NCBI GenBank assembly: GCA_009667805.1
Contig: CM019071.1
Location: 43,462,250-43,526,249 of the forward strand
DNA: 64,000 nt
Direction: 5' to 3'
DNA from: Leptobrachium leishanense
Lineage: Eukaryota; Chordata; Amphibia; Anura; Megophryidae
Part shown: positions 42,575-54,952 of the stretch, one piece after another
Layout: every line of letters starts with the position of its first letter
How positions within the stretch are numbered: position 1 is the first letter of the stretch
Notes under the pieces: generated by a model
The model's input: only the letters and a program-made list of their open reading frames with translations
What the model was told of the DNA's origin: nothing
The model's database searches: none
Program-made: the position numbers and the translations under genes

Positions 42575-42716
42575 CTGCAGCGAGAGGCATGAAGGCATCA
42601 TTCTTCTTAAATTCACCATTTTCATCCAAGAAATTATTGGGGTTGAACTCTGATGGGTATGGGAAACAGGACGGGTCTTTTAGAGCAGAGGAGAGCAGCG
42701 GGAAAATGTTGGTGCC
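42575..42716 (-). CDS. CYP2-A exon 8 (cytochrome P450 family 2)
   Basis: 142 bp, standard size, phase 0 in and phase 1 out, acceptor TTTCCAG, donor GTTAGC. It encodes GTNIFPLLSSALKDPSCFPY, then PSEFNPNNFLDENGEFKKND and AFMPLAAG. It covers the PERF-like FNPNNFLDE segment of the meander. The usual MPFSAG/MPFAAG is MPLAAG here (CTC instead of TTC), replacing the first residue of the haem signature. The rest is conservative. Confidence 0.95.
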
Positions 42717-43937
<1,221 letters not shown>

Positions 43938-44694
43938 TTAAAACTGAAATGTTATCATTATGCACACAGAGGGGGAGGGGCACATTAATAACCAAGTGAA
44001 TGCACCTTATTCTGATTAATCAAAGTAAAATGGACTCTTGGAGGGACATTTATTTTGAGTTTAGAACATTAAGACATACTCTGGGGTAAAATGAGGGACG
44101 AGAGACAGAGGGATTAAAAATGAATCCTTCCTCTCCTCTTTTAACATTTAGTGAGGTGTAAAACTTCTTTCATTCCAGCACTGGGCTACCAGTAGGGATG
44201 AGCTGTTCGGGTTCGGACGGTTCAGAGTTCGGCCCGAACTTTGGCAGTTCAAAAGTTCGCGAACTTCGAACTTTTTGGGTTTTCGGTTCGAGTTCGGAAA
44301 AAAAAGGAAATTTTGAAAAAAGTATAAAAAATGCTTAAAAAATACTAAAAAATCTAGAAATAAAGAGACTCTTTACTGCATAATGTTATAAGCAATGGTT
44401 TATTAGATATTGAATTAAAAACTAATGTCTAGGTGCAAAGATTCTCACCTCTAAATGACCTTTTTTTTTCAAAAGGCATAACAACAACAGATGTTTTAGT
44501 CTGGTCTAATCAATTTGATACATTTTATGTAGAATGAAGGTGTGGGGTGTCTTCTTCTGTTCTGAGTGAGTAATTTCCCTCCTAAAACTTCCTAATATGC
44601 TGCATTTAACTGTTGTGTGAAAAAATATAAAATTTCCTCATTGCCCGCTTTTAACATCTAAAGAAATATTTTTCACCTCGGGATTAAACATTCA

Positions 44695-44865
44695 CAGGGT
44701 TATTCAGAGAGAGGTGAAAAGCAGGAGAATAACTGGAGAATGGAAAATTCTAGGTCAAAATAGCCAAACCAGAAAAATTCTCCCATTTATCTCACTTTCC
44801 AAATCGGCTATTTGGCCTAGATTGTTCTCTTCTCCAGCCAGTTCTCCTGGCTTTCACCTCTCTCT
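44695..44865. mobile_element. Short MITE family 3 (S1), right end missing
   Basis: Begins CAGGGTTATTCAGAGAGAGG and runs through GGCTATTTGGCC to CACCTCTCTCT, where the terminal GAATAACCCTG is absent and S2 begins directly. It contains ATTTATCTCACTTTCC, the empty-site equivalent of the M2 insertion in S2. Confidence 0.8.
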
Positions 44866-45477
44866 CAGGGTTGTTCAGAGAAAGGTTAAAACCAGGAGAA
44901 TGGCAGGAAAAGAGAACAATCTGGACCAAATAGCCGATTTGGAAAGTGAGATAAGGCTAGGGTCAGACTAACGCATTTTTCGCAGCGACCGTCAAAAAAT
45001 GCGTCCGAACACATTGCCGTATTTTTTCACGGAATGCGTGAAAACGGTCATACGATGCGCATTTTTGTGCGTGATTTTTTTACGGATCCAAACCAGGAAA
45101 CTTTGGGTGTCTGGACGTTATGTTTGGGCGGATATGAGCAGGGTCTGACGTCTCCAAATCATGCACACACGCCGCTAGTGGACGCAGCGCACTCTGTACG
45201 TCCGTACTAGCGGTTCTGCATTCTCGAAAAAATGCGTTCATTTTCCACTTGCGTTGCGCAGCCGGACTTTCGTGCGACCGTACTTCGTATATTGTCCGTC
45301 ATTGCTCGTCATTTGCTGCTAGTGCGGCTGTGATTAAGTGCGCCTAAACGCACGTTAAAAATTCACTAGTCTGACCCTAGCCTAAATGGGAGAATTTTTC
45401 TGGTTTGGCTATTTTGACCTAGAATTTTCCATTCTCCAGTCATTCTCCTGCTCTTCACCGCTCTCTGAATAACCCTG
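44866..45477. mobile_element. Short MITE family 3 (S2) hosting M2
   Basis: Left part from CAGGGTTGTTCAGAG (44866), right part ending CTCTGAATAACCCTG (45477); M2 is inserted at the TAA in GTGAGATAAATGGG. Without M2 it would be about 180 bp like S0. Confidence 0.85.
44955..45382. mobile_element. MITE family 2 (M2)
   Basis: 428 bp, GGCTAGGGTCAGACTAACGC...GACCCTAGCC, flanked by TAA on both sides. Compared with S1 and S3, where GATAAATGGG is uninterrupted, the target duplication is exactly TAA. Confidence 0.92.
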
Positions 45478-45478
45478 A

Positions 45479-45628
45479 TAGGGTTATTCAGAGAAAGGTG
45501 AAACTCAGGAGAATGACTGAAGAGAAAATTCTAGGTCAAAATAGCCGAACCAGAAAAATTCTCCCATTTATCTCACTTTCCAAACCGGCTATTTGGTCTA
45601 GAATTTTCCATTCACCTGCTTTTCACCG
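45479..45628. mobile_element. Short MITE family 3 (S3), degraded ends
   Basis: Begins AGGGTTATTCAGAGAAAGG directly after S2 and ends near CTTTTCACCG without the terminal AATAACCCTG. Three family-3 units thus lie side by side, which suggests preference for inserting into or next to one another. Confidence 0.75.
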
Positions 45629-46199
45629 CCAAAAAATCAGTAAACTTTTTCTGCGTGCCCGAAAATGTCTCCTCTTTTCATACAGACTGCCGCCCCAAGC
45701 AGTTGTGTATGGATAGATTAAAGGAAAACTGTTTACCATTAGGGATGAGCTGTTCGGGTTCGGACGGTTCGGGGTTCGACCCGAACTTAGCCTGTTCGAG
45801 CGGATCGCGAACACCGAACATTTCCGGGTGTTCGCCGCATGTTCGACCACAATGGACCACAATGCATTTTCCCACTGGCCTGAAGCTCGTAATTGGCTAC
45901 AGCCTTGCACCTGACCACAGGTCTGGTGCAAGACTGGTTGAACACTATGCCAATCACCGCTCAGAGTCCTGATTGGGCAAATATTGCCCAATCATGGGCT
46001 CACAGAGCTAAGTCCCGCAGCACACTATATAAGGTTTCCACGCAGCGCTTCTGCACGCATTTCAGAGGAGATTTCAAAGGAGAAAGTTGTGTGTGTTGTT
46101 ACTGCCGGTCTGCCACGCTACTGGGGGGTCTCATTTTGACCAAATATCAGGGAATTTAGGTGATGTGTGTCTTGTCACTGTGCCAGCAATTTTTGTTGG

Positions 46200-46600
46200 G
46201 GTTTACAACTTAATTTAAAACACTTGGGAATTAAGGTGATCTTCTGTGTCTCGTCACAAAGCCAGCAATTATTTTTGGGGCTCACTAATTTCTTTAAAAC
46301 ACTTGTGAATTAAGGTGATCTGTGTCTCGTCATACAAACAGTACCACGCTGTATTTTGGGGCTCACTAATTTCTTCAAAACACTTGTGAATTAAGGTGAT
46401 CTTCTGTGTCTCGTCACACAGCCAGCAAGTTTTTTTGGGGCTCACTAATTTCTTTAAAACACTTGTGAATTAAGGTGATCTGTGTCTCGTCACACAAACA
46501 GTACCACGCTGTATTTCAGGGCTCACTAATTTCTACAAAACATTTGTGTATTGAGGTGATCTGTCTCTTGTCACTGGCTGCCAGCTATCAGGGTGTCTCA
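46200..46600. repeat. hAT subterminal repeats, 5' side
   Basis: Five imperfect units of about 80 bp containing AACACTTGTGAATTAAGGTG and TTTTGGGGCTCACTAATTTC. Copy 2 has only about three (52920-53130), so the number varies between copies. Subterminal repeats are commonly transposase-binding regions in hAT elements; here that is inferred. Confidence 0.75.
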
Positions 46601-46681
46601 CTGAGTTATACCAGAGTTATTTAAATCTTTATACCAGAGTTGAATCAGAGTTCTGTATATATTAATCTATATATCACTCAC

Positions 46682-49600
46682 CATGTCTGAAAGAACAAAA
46701 AGGACAGGCAGACGCTCCCAGACACAGATAAGAGGGCAAGCAGCCCCTGTGTAGGGAGGCTGTGCCTCTGGTCGTGGTGGACGTGGTGCATCTTCTGCAG
46801 GGGCACGCTTGTCCTTTATAACTGGTGCTGGCCGTCTTCTTAACCTGCAGCAACATAGAGAGGATTTGGTGGATTGGCTAGCCAGGCCATCCTCATCCTC
46901 CAAGTCCTCTTCCAGCCAGGCTTGTAGTGCTTTACAGTCCACCTCAGCTGCCAAAGCATCTAATGCAGCCTCCATGTCCACAGCTACTCCTGCTATAGCC
47001 TCGCTATCACACACGGAGGAGTCAGCTGAATTGTTTGACTACAATGAGAGTGACATGCTGCTTGAGGATGCGTAGCAAGTACAGTGCTCTGATTCAATCT
47101 CTGAGGTTGAGCAAGGGAGTATAATCAACCTAGAGGAAGGGGGTGCTAGTGATGACACACAAATAACTGGCACTCATGTTGCCCCAGCAGCTGCAGCATA
47201 CTGCCAAGTTGGCTCCAGTGACGAAGAGATAGGGGGTGAAGATGACATTGATGATGATGAGGTCACTGACTCCACCTGGGTGCCAGATCGAACTGAGGAA
47301 TCAAGTGAGGAGGAGGGGGAGGAGGAGGAGGAGGCACAGCAAACACGAGGCACAACATCCTCTGTGACCAACCGTAGCACTAGCCAGTCCAAGGCATCAA
47401 ATGTCAGAGCTGCTCCGGTGCAGAGCGCTGTTGTCTCAAAGCACACAAGCAGGAACTCTGCTGTCTGGGAGTTCTTTAAGAAATGTGCAGCAGACCCCAC
47501 TGTTGCTATTTGTAATCTATGTCAGATGAGGTTTAAGCGTGGGAAAGACACCGGACACTTGGGTACCACGTGCTTGAGGCGACATATGAACAAGTGCCAC
47601 ACATCCCGTTGGTGCAAAACTTTGCGTAGGTCCTCCTCCTCCTCTTCCGTCTCTACCCACACTGTATGTCCTGCCATGTCATTGCCTACAACCTCCACCG
47701 ACAGGGATGATGCTACAGTAATGGATGTACCAGCAGGTCCTTCCTCACAATGTGACATCATCCCAGTAGCTGAAGATTTACGCAGTCAGATTACGTTGCC
47801 GCAGCTGCCGCAGCGAAAGAGAAAATATAGTCCCAACCATCCCCAAGCACAGCGTTTAAATGCCAGCTTAGCAAAATTACTCGCATTGCAGCTGCTGCCT
47901 TTCCAGCTGGTGGACTCTGCTCCCTTCCGTGAATTTGCTGAATGTGCTGTACCACAGTGGCAGGTTCCAAAATGTCATTACTTTTCACGCAAGGCCATTC
48001 CAGCACTATACCAGCATGTGGAAGACAATGTTATCCAGTCATTGGGAAAGGCAGTCAGCAGCAAGGTGCATGTGACTTTAGACACGTGGTCCAGCAAGCA
48101 TTGACAGGGTCATTACATTTCCTTCACGGCACACTGGGTAACTCAGATTGCAGCTGGGAGGGATCCAAGACGGGGCTCTGTGCTGGAGCGTGTTCATACA
48201 TCACGTCTCCAGAAAGCTGCTTGTATGAGGTCTGTCTGCTCCATCACCACCACCTCTTCTTCCTCCTCCTCCTCCTTCTGTGTCTCTGGCGAAGTGGCAG
48301 TTAAACCGACGCGTGGCAGGGGCTACTCAATGGCTCAAGCAAAAAGATGCCATACTGTGCTTGAGCTGGTTTGTTATGGGGACAGGAGCCACACCGGGTC
48401 AGAAATTTTTGTCAGCTCTGCAGGGGCAGGTGCAGAGATGGTTAACAGCACGCCAGCTTCAGCTGGAAATGATCGTCTGCGATAATGGCAGCAACCTTCT
48501 CTCCGCCCTACGCAAGGGTAAATTGACGCATGTACCATGCCTAGCACACGTCCTAAATCTGGTGGTACAGCATTTCCTAACCAAGTACCCAGGGCTGCCA
48601 GAGCTTCTCATCCAGGCCAGAAAAGTCTGCAGCCACTTCAGACGGTCATTCCCAGCAAGCGTTCGCCTGGCAGAAATTCAAAGAGAATTCCACCTTCCCA
48701 AAAACCGTCTGATCTGTGACATGATCACCAGGTGAAACGCGACATTAGCAATGCTGCAGCGTCTGCACAAGCAGCAGAGGGCCATCAATGAGTACCTGTG
48801 TGAGTATGGCACAAGGCCAGGTTCTGGTCAACTTGTTTTTTTTTCCCCCCTGCAGTGGCTGATGATCAAGGATGCATGCACTGTACTGTCACCATTTGAG
48901 GAGGCAACGAGGATGGTGAGCAGGGACAGTGCATGCATCAGTGACACAATTCCTTTAGTGCTCCTGCTGGAGCACACTCTGCAGGGAATTATAGATGTGG
49001 CTCTAGAGGCAGAGCAGCGGGAGGAAGAGGAGGCCTTCCCTTGCTCTCAAGGCCCCAGTCTTTCCGCAGACAGCATTCCAGCGGGTCCTTCTCAGATCAG
49101 ACAGGAGGAGGATGAGGAGGAGGAGGACTATTTAAGTAGTGGGGGCATTGAAGGTAGGGATTCCTCAAGGGAGGGTTTTGTGTGCCCAGAAACAGAAGGG
49201 CTTGTGCATGGCTGGGAGGAGGAAGTGCACGATACAGTCGTCCTCATTGACCAGGAAGACTCGGCATCTAATGCCACCTCCAACCTACGCTGCATGGGCT
49301 CCTTAATGATGCAATGCCTGCTAAAGGACCCCAGGATTCATGCTATCAAGGAGAGGGATCATTACTTGTTGGCAACCCTTCTTGATCCACGATACAAGGG
49401 GAAAGTTGCAGAGCTCATCCTGCCCGCAGAGGGAGCACAGGATGACAAAACTTGAGGACGCTCTAAAGCGACACTTGTGTAACACCTTTCCAGGCACTGG
49501 TAGATTACCAAGTGCTGACACACGTGCTTCTGAGGCTGCAGGTGATCAGAGGAAAAGCGGTGAAGGCCAGGGCTGCTTGACTGATGCTTTTTTAAAAAAT

Positions 49601-49960
49601 TTTAGTCCTCGATGCCCAAGGACGTCAAATGTAGGCACCCATTGCCAGCGTCTTCACCATATGGTGCAGGACTACCTAGGGGCAAGGGCAGACCTGGATA
49701 CCTTTCCAGCAGATGATCCACTGGTTTACTGGGTGTTGAGATTGGATCACTGGCCAGAATTTAGCCAATATGCTATGCAGCTACTAGGTTGCCCTTCATC
49801 TAGCGTGCTTTCCGAAAGGACGTTCAGTGCCGCTGGAGGTTTTGTCACAGACAAAAGAGTGCGTCTGTCCACCGACTCTGTAGACCGGCTGACATTTATA
49901 AAAATGAATCAGTCCTGGATCAGCAGCTATCAATCCCCTGATGCTGAAGTAATGGAATAG
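46682..49960 (+). pseudogene. hAT transposase (BED finger, dimerisation domain), copy 1
   Basis: The start ATGTCTGAAAGAAC at 46682 matches copy 2. Regions in order: acidic N-terminal part (SSEEEGEEEEE), BED zinc finger (WEFFKKCAADPTVAICNLCQ...C...HMNKCH, about 47470-47600), RNase-H-like core (TLDTWSSKH; DNGSNLLSAL; CLAHVLNLVVQHF), acidic insertion (EEDEEEEDY), and the C-terminal hAT dimerisation domain (SSSVLSERTFSAAGGFVTDK). Stops at about 46753, 47073, 48102 and 48733 and frameshifts near 48300 and 49340-49450 kill it. Related to domesticated ZBED proteins, but not a host gene. Confidence 0.92.
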
Positions 49961-49964
49961 ATAG

Positions 49965-50990
49965 GGGATGTCCTCTTCTGCATTCACAAAACCTCCACCA
50001 CTGCACTCTTCCACAATACCACAGAGGGGTTACTGTATGATGATACTTGCTGACCTGGCATAAAAGGCACAATATCTGGGAGCACTGACGCCCATTAACA
50101 GATAAAAAAAAACACTTTTCAATATAGGACCACATGGTCCACCCCTGCACTCTTACACAATACCACAGAGGGGTTAGGCTAGAGTCAGATGAGCGCATTT
50201 TCTATGGACTGTGCGTCCGTGCAGTACGGACGTACTTACTGACTGTGACCACAAGGTAGTGGCCAGTGCCACACAGTCCGTTTTTTTCACTGATGTAGCA
50301 GGGAAAATAAATTACAATGAAAGAACATTCTGTCCGTCAAAAATGCTCGACGTATAAATGCAGTCCGTCTGACCTTGTTGCATCACTCACACACAAAGCT
50401 ATGCGGACGTTGTGGACGTGGCGCACTCTGCACGTCCGTTCTATCAGTATTATGTTCTTGCCTAACCTGCGTCCGTTTGCAGCGTCCGTCAGCCCCCGCA
50501 CTTCTGTGCGGACGTACTTCGTGTGTGGGGCTCCATTTAACACAATTGTATGCTATCACGGACGTACTTATGTGCGGGCAACACGGACGTTAACACTGAG
50601 TTCGTCTGACCCCAGCCTTACTGTATGATGATACTTGCTGGCCTGGTAGTCTTGCACCAAAGGCACAATATCTGGGTGCACTGACGCCCATTACCAGATC
50701 AAAAACTTTTCAATATAGGACCACATGGTCCACCCCTGCGCTCTTCTACAATACCACAGAGGGGTTACTGTATGATAATACTTGCTGGCCAGGCATTAAA
50801 GGCACAATATCTGGGTGCACTGACGCCCATTCCCAGATTCATATCTTTTTAATATAGGACCGCATGGTCCACCCCTGCATTCTTCCACAATACCACAGAG
50901 GGGTTACTGTATGATAGTACTTGCATGCCTGGCACTAAAGGCACAATATCTGGGTGCACTGCCATTGACACCTGTATCAGATTCATATCC
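49965..50990. repeat. hAT subterminal repeats, 3' side
   Basis: Units of about 120-140 bp built on CTTCCACAATACCACAGAGG, GGTTACTGTATGAT and GGCACAATATCTGGGTGCAC, repeated several times after the transposase stop and interrupted by M3. The same units lie at 57190-57780 in copy 2 and, as a single unit, at about 32095-32180 in the element in intron 1. Confidence 0.8.
50177..50617. mobile_element. MITE family 2 (M3)
   Basis: 441 bp with GGCTAGAGTCAGATGAGCGC...TCTGACCCCAGCC ends and TTA on both sides (50174-50176, 50618-50620). The empty site GGGGTTACTGTATGATGATA occurs in neighbouring hAT 3' repeat units, proving the TTA duplication. It is nested in hAT copy 1 and absent from copy 2. Confidence 0.93.
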
Positions 50991-51621
50991 TCAGAGGGGT
51001 TACGGTGTGACGGCACTGTTGCCGACGCTAAAAGCCCAATTTTAAAGCACCTATTCTTACTTTCATCCAAAGCCTGCATAAGTTTCACAATAATTTAGCC
51101 CAAAAAAACACTAAACTTTTTCTGCGCGTCCTAAAATGTCTTTTCATACAGGCTGCCGCCCCAAGCAGTTGTTTATGGATAGATTAAAGGAAAAGCATTT
51201 ACCGTCATATGAAATGTAATTTTTGGGTTTTTACATATTTCTATACATCCTAGAAATCCGCCACTTCACTTCACGGGCAGGTTATGGGGACCTCCTCGGC
51301 ATAATATTTGAAGGAATTTTTCGTTTTTATTTTTAACCCTTATTTCATGGAAAACTCACTGTCCCTTTTCAAAATGTTTTTTTTAAAACTTTTTGTCCTT
51401 GTTTCCGTACCCCAGGGCACTACCCGGACCCCATACACCTTTTATGGCAAATATGTAGCATATATGCCCTCTTGGAGGGCACTCTAAAAACCGAATTTTC
51501 AGCCCCATTGACTTGCATGGAGTTCGAGTTCAGATTCGGGTTCGGACCCGAACATATGGAAAGTTCGGGTTCGGGCCCGAACCCAAACTCGGGCGGTGTT
51601 CGGCTCATCCCTAGCTACCAG

Positions 51622-52000
51622 GGCGTTTTACAGGATGTCACCAGCTGCTGGTTTCATGTCAAGCAACAACTCTCGGGTGACCATATGGTGGCTGGATTCT
51701 TGGATGAGCGTCCAGCTAATCAAATGCATTTCAATGCGAGTGCTCTCAGAGCCATCGGAGGGAAATAATTCAGGGTTGCATCCTGCTTGGGAGTGAATTG
51801 GATGACACTTACTATAAAATATAACATTAAATAATAGAAGCACTCAACCCAGCCATCGCTGGAAGATAAGGAGGGCTCAACGGGCGCAGAAACCTCACAC
51901 CATCAAGAAATACCAATAGGATCTCTAATGATGTGATGTGTAAGGATTGAGAATCACATGTATATAAAGACGCCTGCAGAAAGTGCAGCGAGTCACTCAC
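51622..52000. other. CYP2-A intron 6 between hAT and exon 6
   Basis: Apparently single-copy intron sequence; no repeat or gene was recognised. Confidence 0.5.
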
Positions 52001-52142
52001 TGAGAATATCCGGATATTTCATCATAAGAAGGAGAAAATATGCCATGGAGTTACTAATGGTTTCAGTCCCAGCATAGAAGATCTGCAGAGTGCAGCAAAT
52101 CAGATTCCTCATCGTGAATTCAGTCTGCGGATCCGACTTCTC
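52001..52142 (-). CDS. CYP2-A exon 6 (I-helix)
   Basis: 142 bp, standard size, phase 0 in and phase 1 out, acceptor TTTTTTAG, donor GTGAGT. It encodes EKSDPQTEFTMRNLICCTLQ, then IFYAGTETISNSMAYFLLLM and MKYPDIL. AGTET is the oxygen-binding I-helix motif (A/G)Gx(D/E)T; the Thr assists proton delivery during O-O cleavage. It sits in a 1-kb island between two directly repeated hAT elements. Confidence 0.97.
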
Positions 52143-52254
52143 CTAAAAAATATACAGAGGAAATACAATATCAGCCACTCTGAAAAAACTGTCATGTTAC
52201 CTCCTCTACTCGATAAAGACATTATAACATCTGTAAAATATCTTCTACTCCATA

Positions 52255-52601
52255 TAACCTTCTCCTATTACTCCATATAACCTCCCAATAACCCATCCTA
52301 TTACTCCATATAACCTCCCTATAACCCCTCCTATTACTCCATATAACCTCCCTATAACCCCTCCTATTACTCCATATAACCTCCCTATAACCCCTCCTAT
52401 TACTCCATATAACTCCCTATAACCGCTCCTATTACTCCATAACCTCCATATAACCCTCCTATTACTCCATATAACCTCCTATAACCCCTCCTATTACTCC
52501 ATATAACCTCCCTATAACCCCTCCTATTACTCCGTATAACCTCCCTATATCCCCTCCTATTACTCCATATAACCTCCCTATAACCCCTCCTATTACTCCA
52601 T
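52255..52601. repeat. 33-bp minisatellite, left part
   Basis: About ten units of CTCCATATAACCTCCCTATA plus ACCCCTCCTATTA, with small indels, in CYP2-A intron 5. It is interrupted by hAT copy 2, which inserted inside a unit (target ATAACCTC), and resumes at 58387. Confidence 0.95.
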
Positions 52602-53387
52602 ATAACCTCTAGGGATGAGCTGTTCGGTTCGGACAGTTCGGAGATCGATCCGAACTTAGCCTGTTCGGTTAGATCGCGAACTCCGAACATTTCCGGGTGT
52701 TCGCCGCATGTTCGACCACAATGCATCACAAATGGACCACAATGCATTTTCCCACTGGCCTGAAGCTCGTAATTGGCTACAGCCTTGCACCTGACCACAG
52801 GTCTGGTGCAAGACAGGTTCAACAGTATGACAATAACGGCTCAGAGTCCTGATTGGGCAAATTTTACCCAATCATAGGCTCACAGAGCTAAGTCCCGCAG
52901 CACACTATATATATCTTGTCTCTGTGCTAGCAAGTTTTTTTGGGGGTTACAAATTTCTTTAAAACATTTGTGAATTGAGGTGATCTTCTGTGTCTTGTCA
53001 CACAGCCAGCAAGTATTTTGGGGCTCACTAATTTCTTTAAAACATTTGTGAATTGAGGTAATCTGTGTCTTGTCACACAGCCAGTACCACGCAGTATTTT
53101 GGGGCTCACTAATTTCTAAAAAACATTTGGTAATTGTTATAATCCGTGTGTTCTCACTGGCTGCCACCCATCAAAGGGTCTCACTGATTTATAGGAGGTT
53201 TCACTGCCACCCATCAAGGGGTCTCACTGATTTATAGGAGGTGTCTGAGATTTGTAATTTGTGTCTTGTCACTGGCTGCCAGCTATCAGGGTGTCTCACT
53301 GAGTTATACCAGAGTTCTTTAAATCTTTAATCTTTATACCATAGTTGAATCAGAGTTCTGTATATATTAATCTATATATCACTCACC

Positions 53388-54921
53388 ATGTCTGAAAGAA
53401 CAAAATGGACAGGCAGACGCACCCAGACACAGATAAGAGGGCAAGCAGTCCCTGTTTCGGGAGGCTGTGCCTCTGGTCGTGGTGGACGTGGTGCATCCTC
53501 TGCAGGGGCACACTTGTCCTTTCTAACTGGTGCTGGCCGTCTTAAGCAGCAGCAACATACAGAGGACTTGGTGGATTGGCTAACCAGGCAATCCTCATCC
53601 TCCGAGTCCTCTGCCAGCCAGGCTTCTAGTGCTTTACAGTCCACCTCAGCTGCCAAAGCATCTAATGCAGCCTCCATGTCCACAGCTACTCCTGCCGTAG
53701 CCTCGCTATCACACACGGAGGAGTCAGCTGAATTGTTTGACTACAATGACAGTGACATGCTGCTTGAGGATGCGCAGCAAGTACAGTGCTCTGATTCAAT
53801 CTCTGAGGTTGAGGAAGGGAGTATAATCAACCTAGAGGAACTGGCACTCATGTTGCCCCAGCAGCTGCAGCATACTGCCAAGTTGGCTCCAGTGACGAGG
53901 AGATAGGGGGTGATGATGATGATGATGAGGTCACTGACTCCACCTGGGTGCCTGATCGAACAGAGGAATTAAGTGAGGAAGAGGGGGAGGAGGAGGCAAA
54001 GCAAACACGAGGCACAACATCCTCTGTGGCCAACCGTAGCACTAGCCAGTCCAAGGCATCACATGTCAGAGCTGCTCCGGTGCAGAGTGCTGTTGACTCA
54101 AAGAACACATGCAGGAACTCTGTTGTCTGGGAGTTCTTTAAGAAATGTGCAGTAGAGCGCAGCGTTGCTATTTGTAATCTATGTCAGATGAGGCTTAAGC
54201 GTGGGAAAGATACCGGACACTTGGGTACCATGTGCTTGAGGCGACATATGAACAACTGCCACACATCCCGTTGGTGCAAAACTTTGCATAGGTCCTCCTC
54301 CTCCTCATCTGTCTCTACCCCCCTGTATGTCCAGCCATGTCATTGCCTACAACCTCCACTGACAGGGATGATGCTACAGTAATGGATGTACCAGCAGGTC
54401 CTTCCTCGCAATGTGACATCATCCCAGTAGCTGAAGATTTACGCAGTCAGATTACGTTGCCGCAGCTGCTGCAGCGTAAGAGAAAAAATATAGTCCCAAC
54501 CATCCCCAAGCACAGCGTCAAAATGCCAGTTTAGCAAAATTACTTGCATTGCAGCTGCTGCCTTTAAAGCTGGTGGACTCTGCTCCCTTCCGTGAATTTG
54601 CTTAATGTGCTGCACCACAGTGGCAGGTTCCAAAACGCCTTTACTTTTCACGCAAGGCCATTCCAGCACTATACCAGCACGTGGAAGACAATGTTATCCA
54701 GTCATTGGGAAAGGCAGTCAGCAACAAGGTGCATGTGACTTTAGACACGTGGTCCAGCAAGCATGGAAAGGGTAATTACATTTCCTTCACGGCACACTGG
54801 GTAACTCTGATTGCAGCTGGGAGGGATCCAAGACAGGGCTCTGTGCTGGAGCTTGTTCATCCACCACGCCTCCAGAAAGCTGCTTGCATGAGGTCTGTCT
54901 GCTCCACCATCACCATCTCTC

Positions 54922-54952
<31 letters not shown>

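Larger units (their letters stand above)
44193..51613 (+). mobile_element. Outer hAT element of a nested pair
   Basis: The left terminus TAGGGATGAGCTGTTCGGG at 44193 and the right terminus ending GGCTCATCCCTA at 51613 share the 8-bp flank GCTACCAG (44185-44192 and 51614-51621), so these two ends belong to one insertion. Its 5' end (to about 44420) matches the hAT derivative at 28795. It then contains MITEs S1-S3 and a piece of hAT 3' sequence (45629-45739) that stops where a second hAT begins at 45740. Confidence 0.85.
45740..51613 (+). mobile_element. Inner transposase-bearing hAT element, copy 1
   Basis: Starts TAGGGATGAGCTGTTCGGGT at 45740, preceded by TTTACCAT, and carries a decayed transposase. 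Its right end is shared with the outer element; the expected second TTTACCAT is not found next to the right terminus. About 5.9 kb, including a nested family-2 MITE (M3). Antisense to CYP2-A, in intron 6. Closely similar throughout to copy 2 at 52610-58386. Confidence 0.88.
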
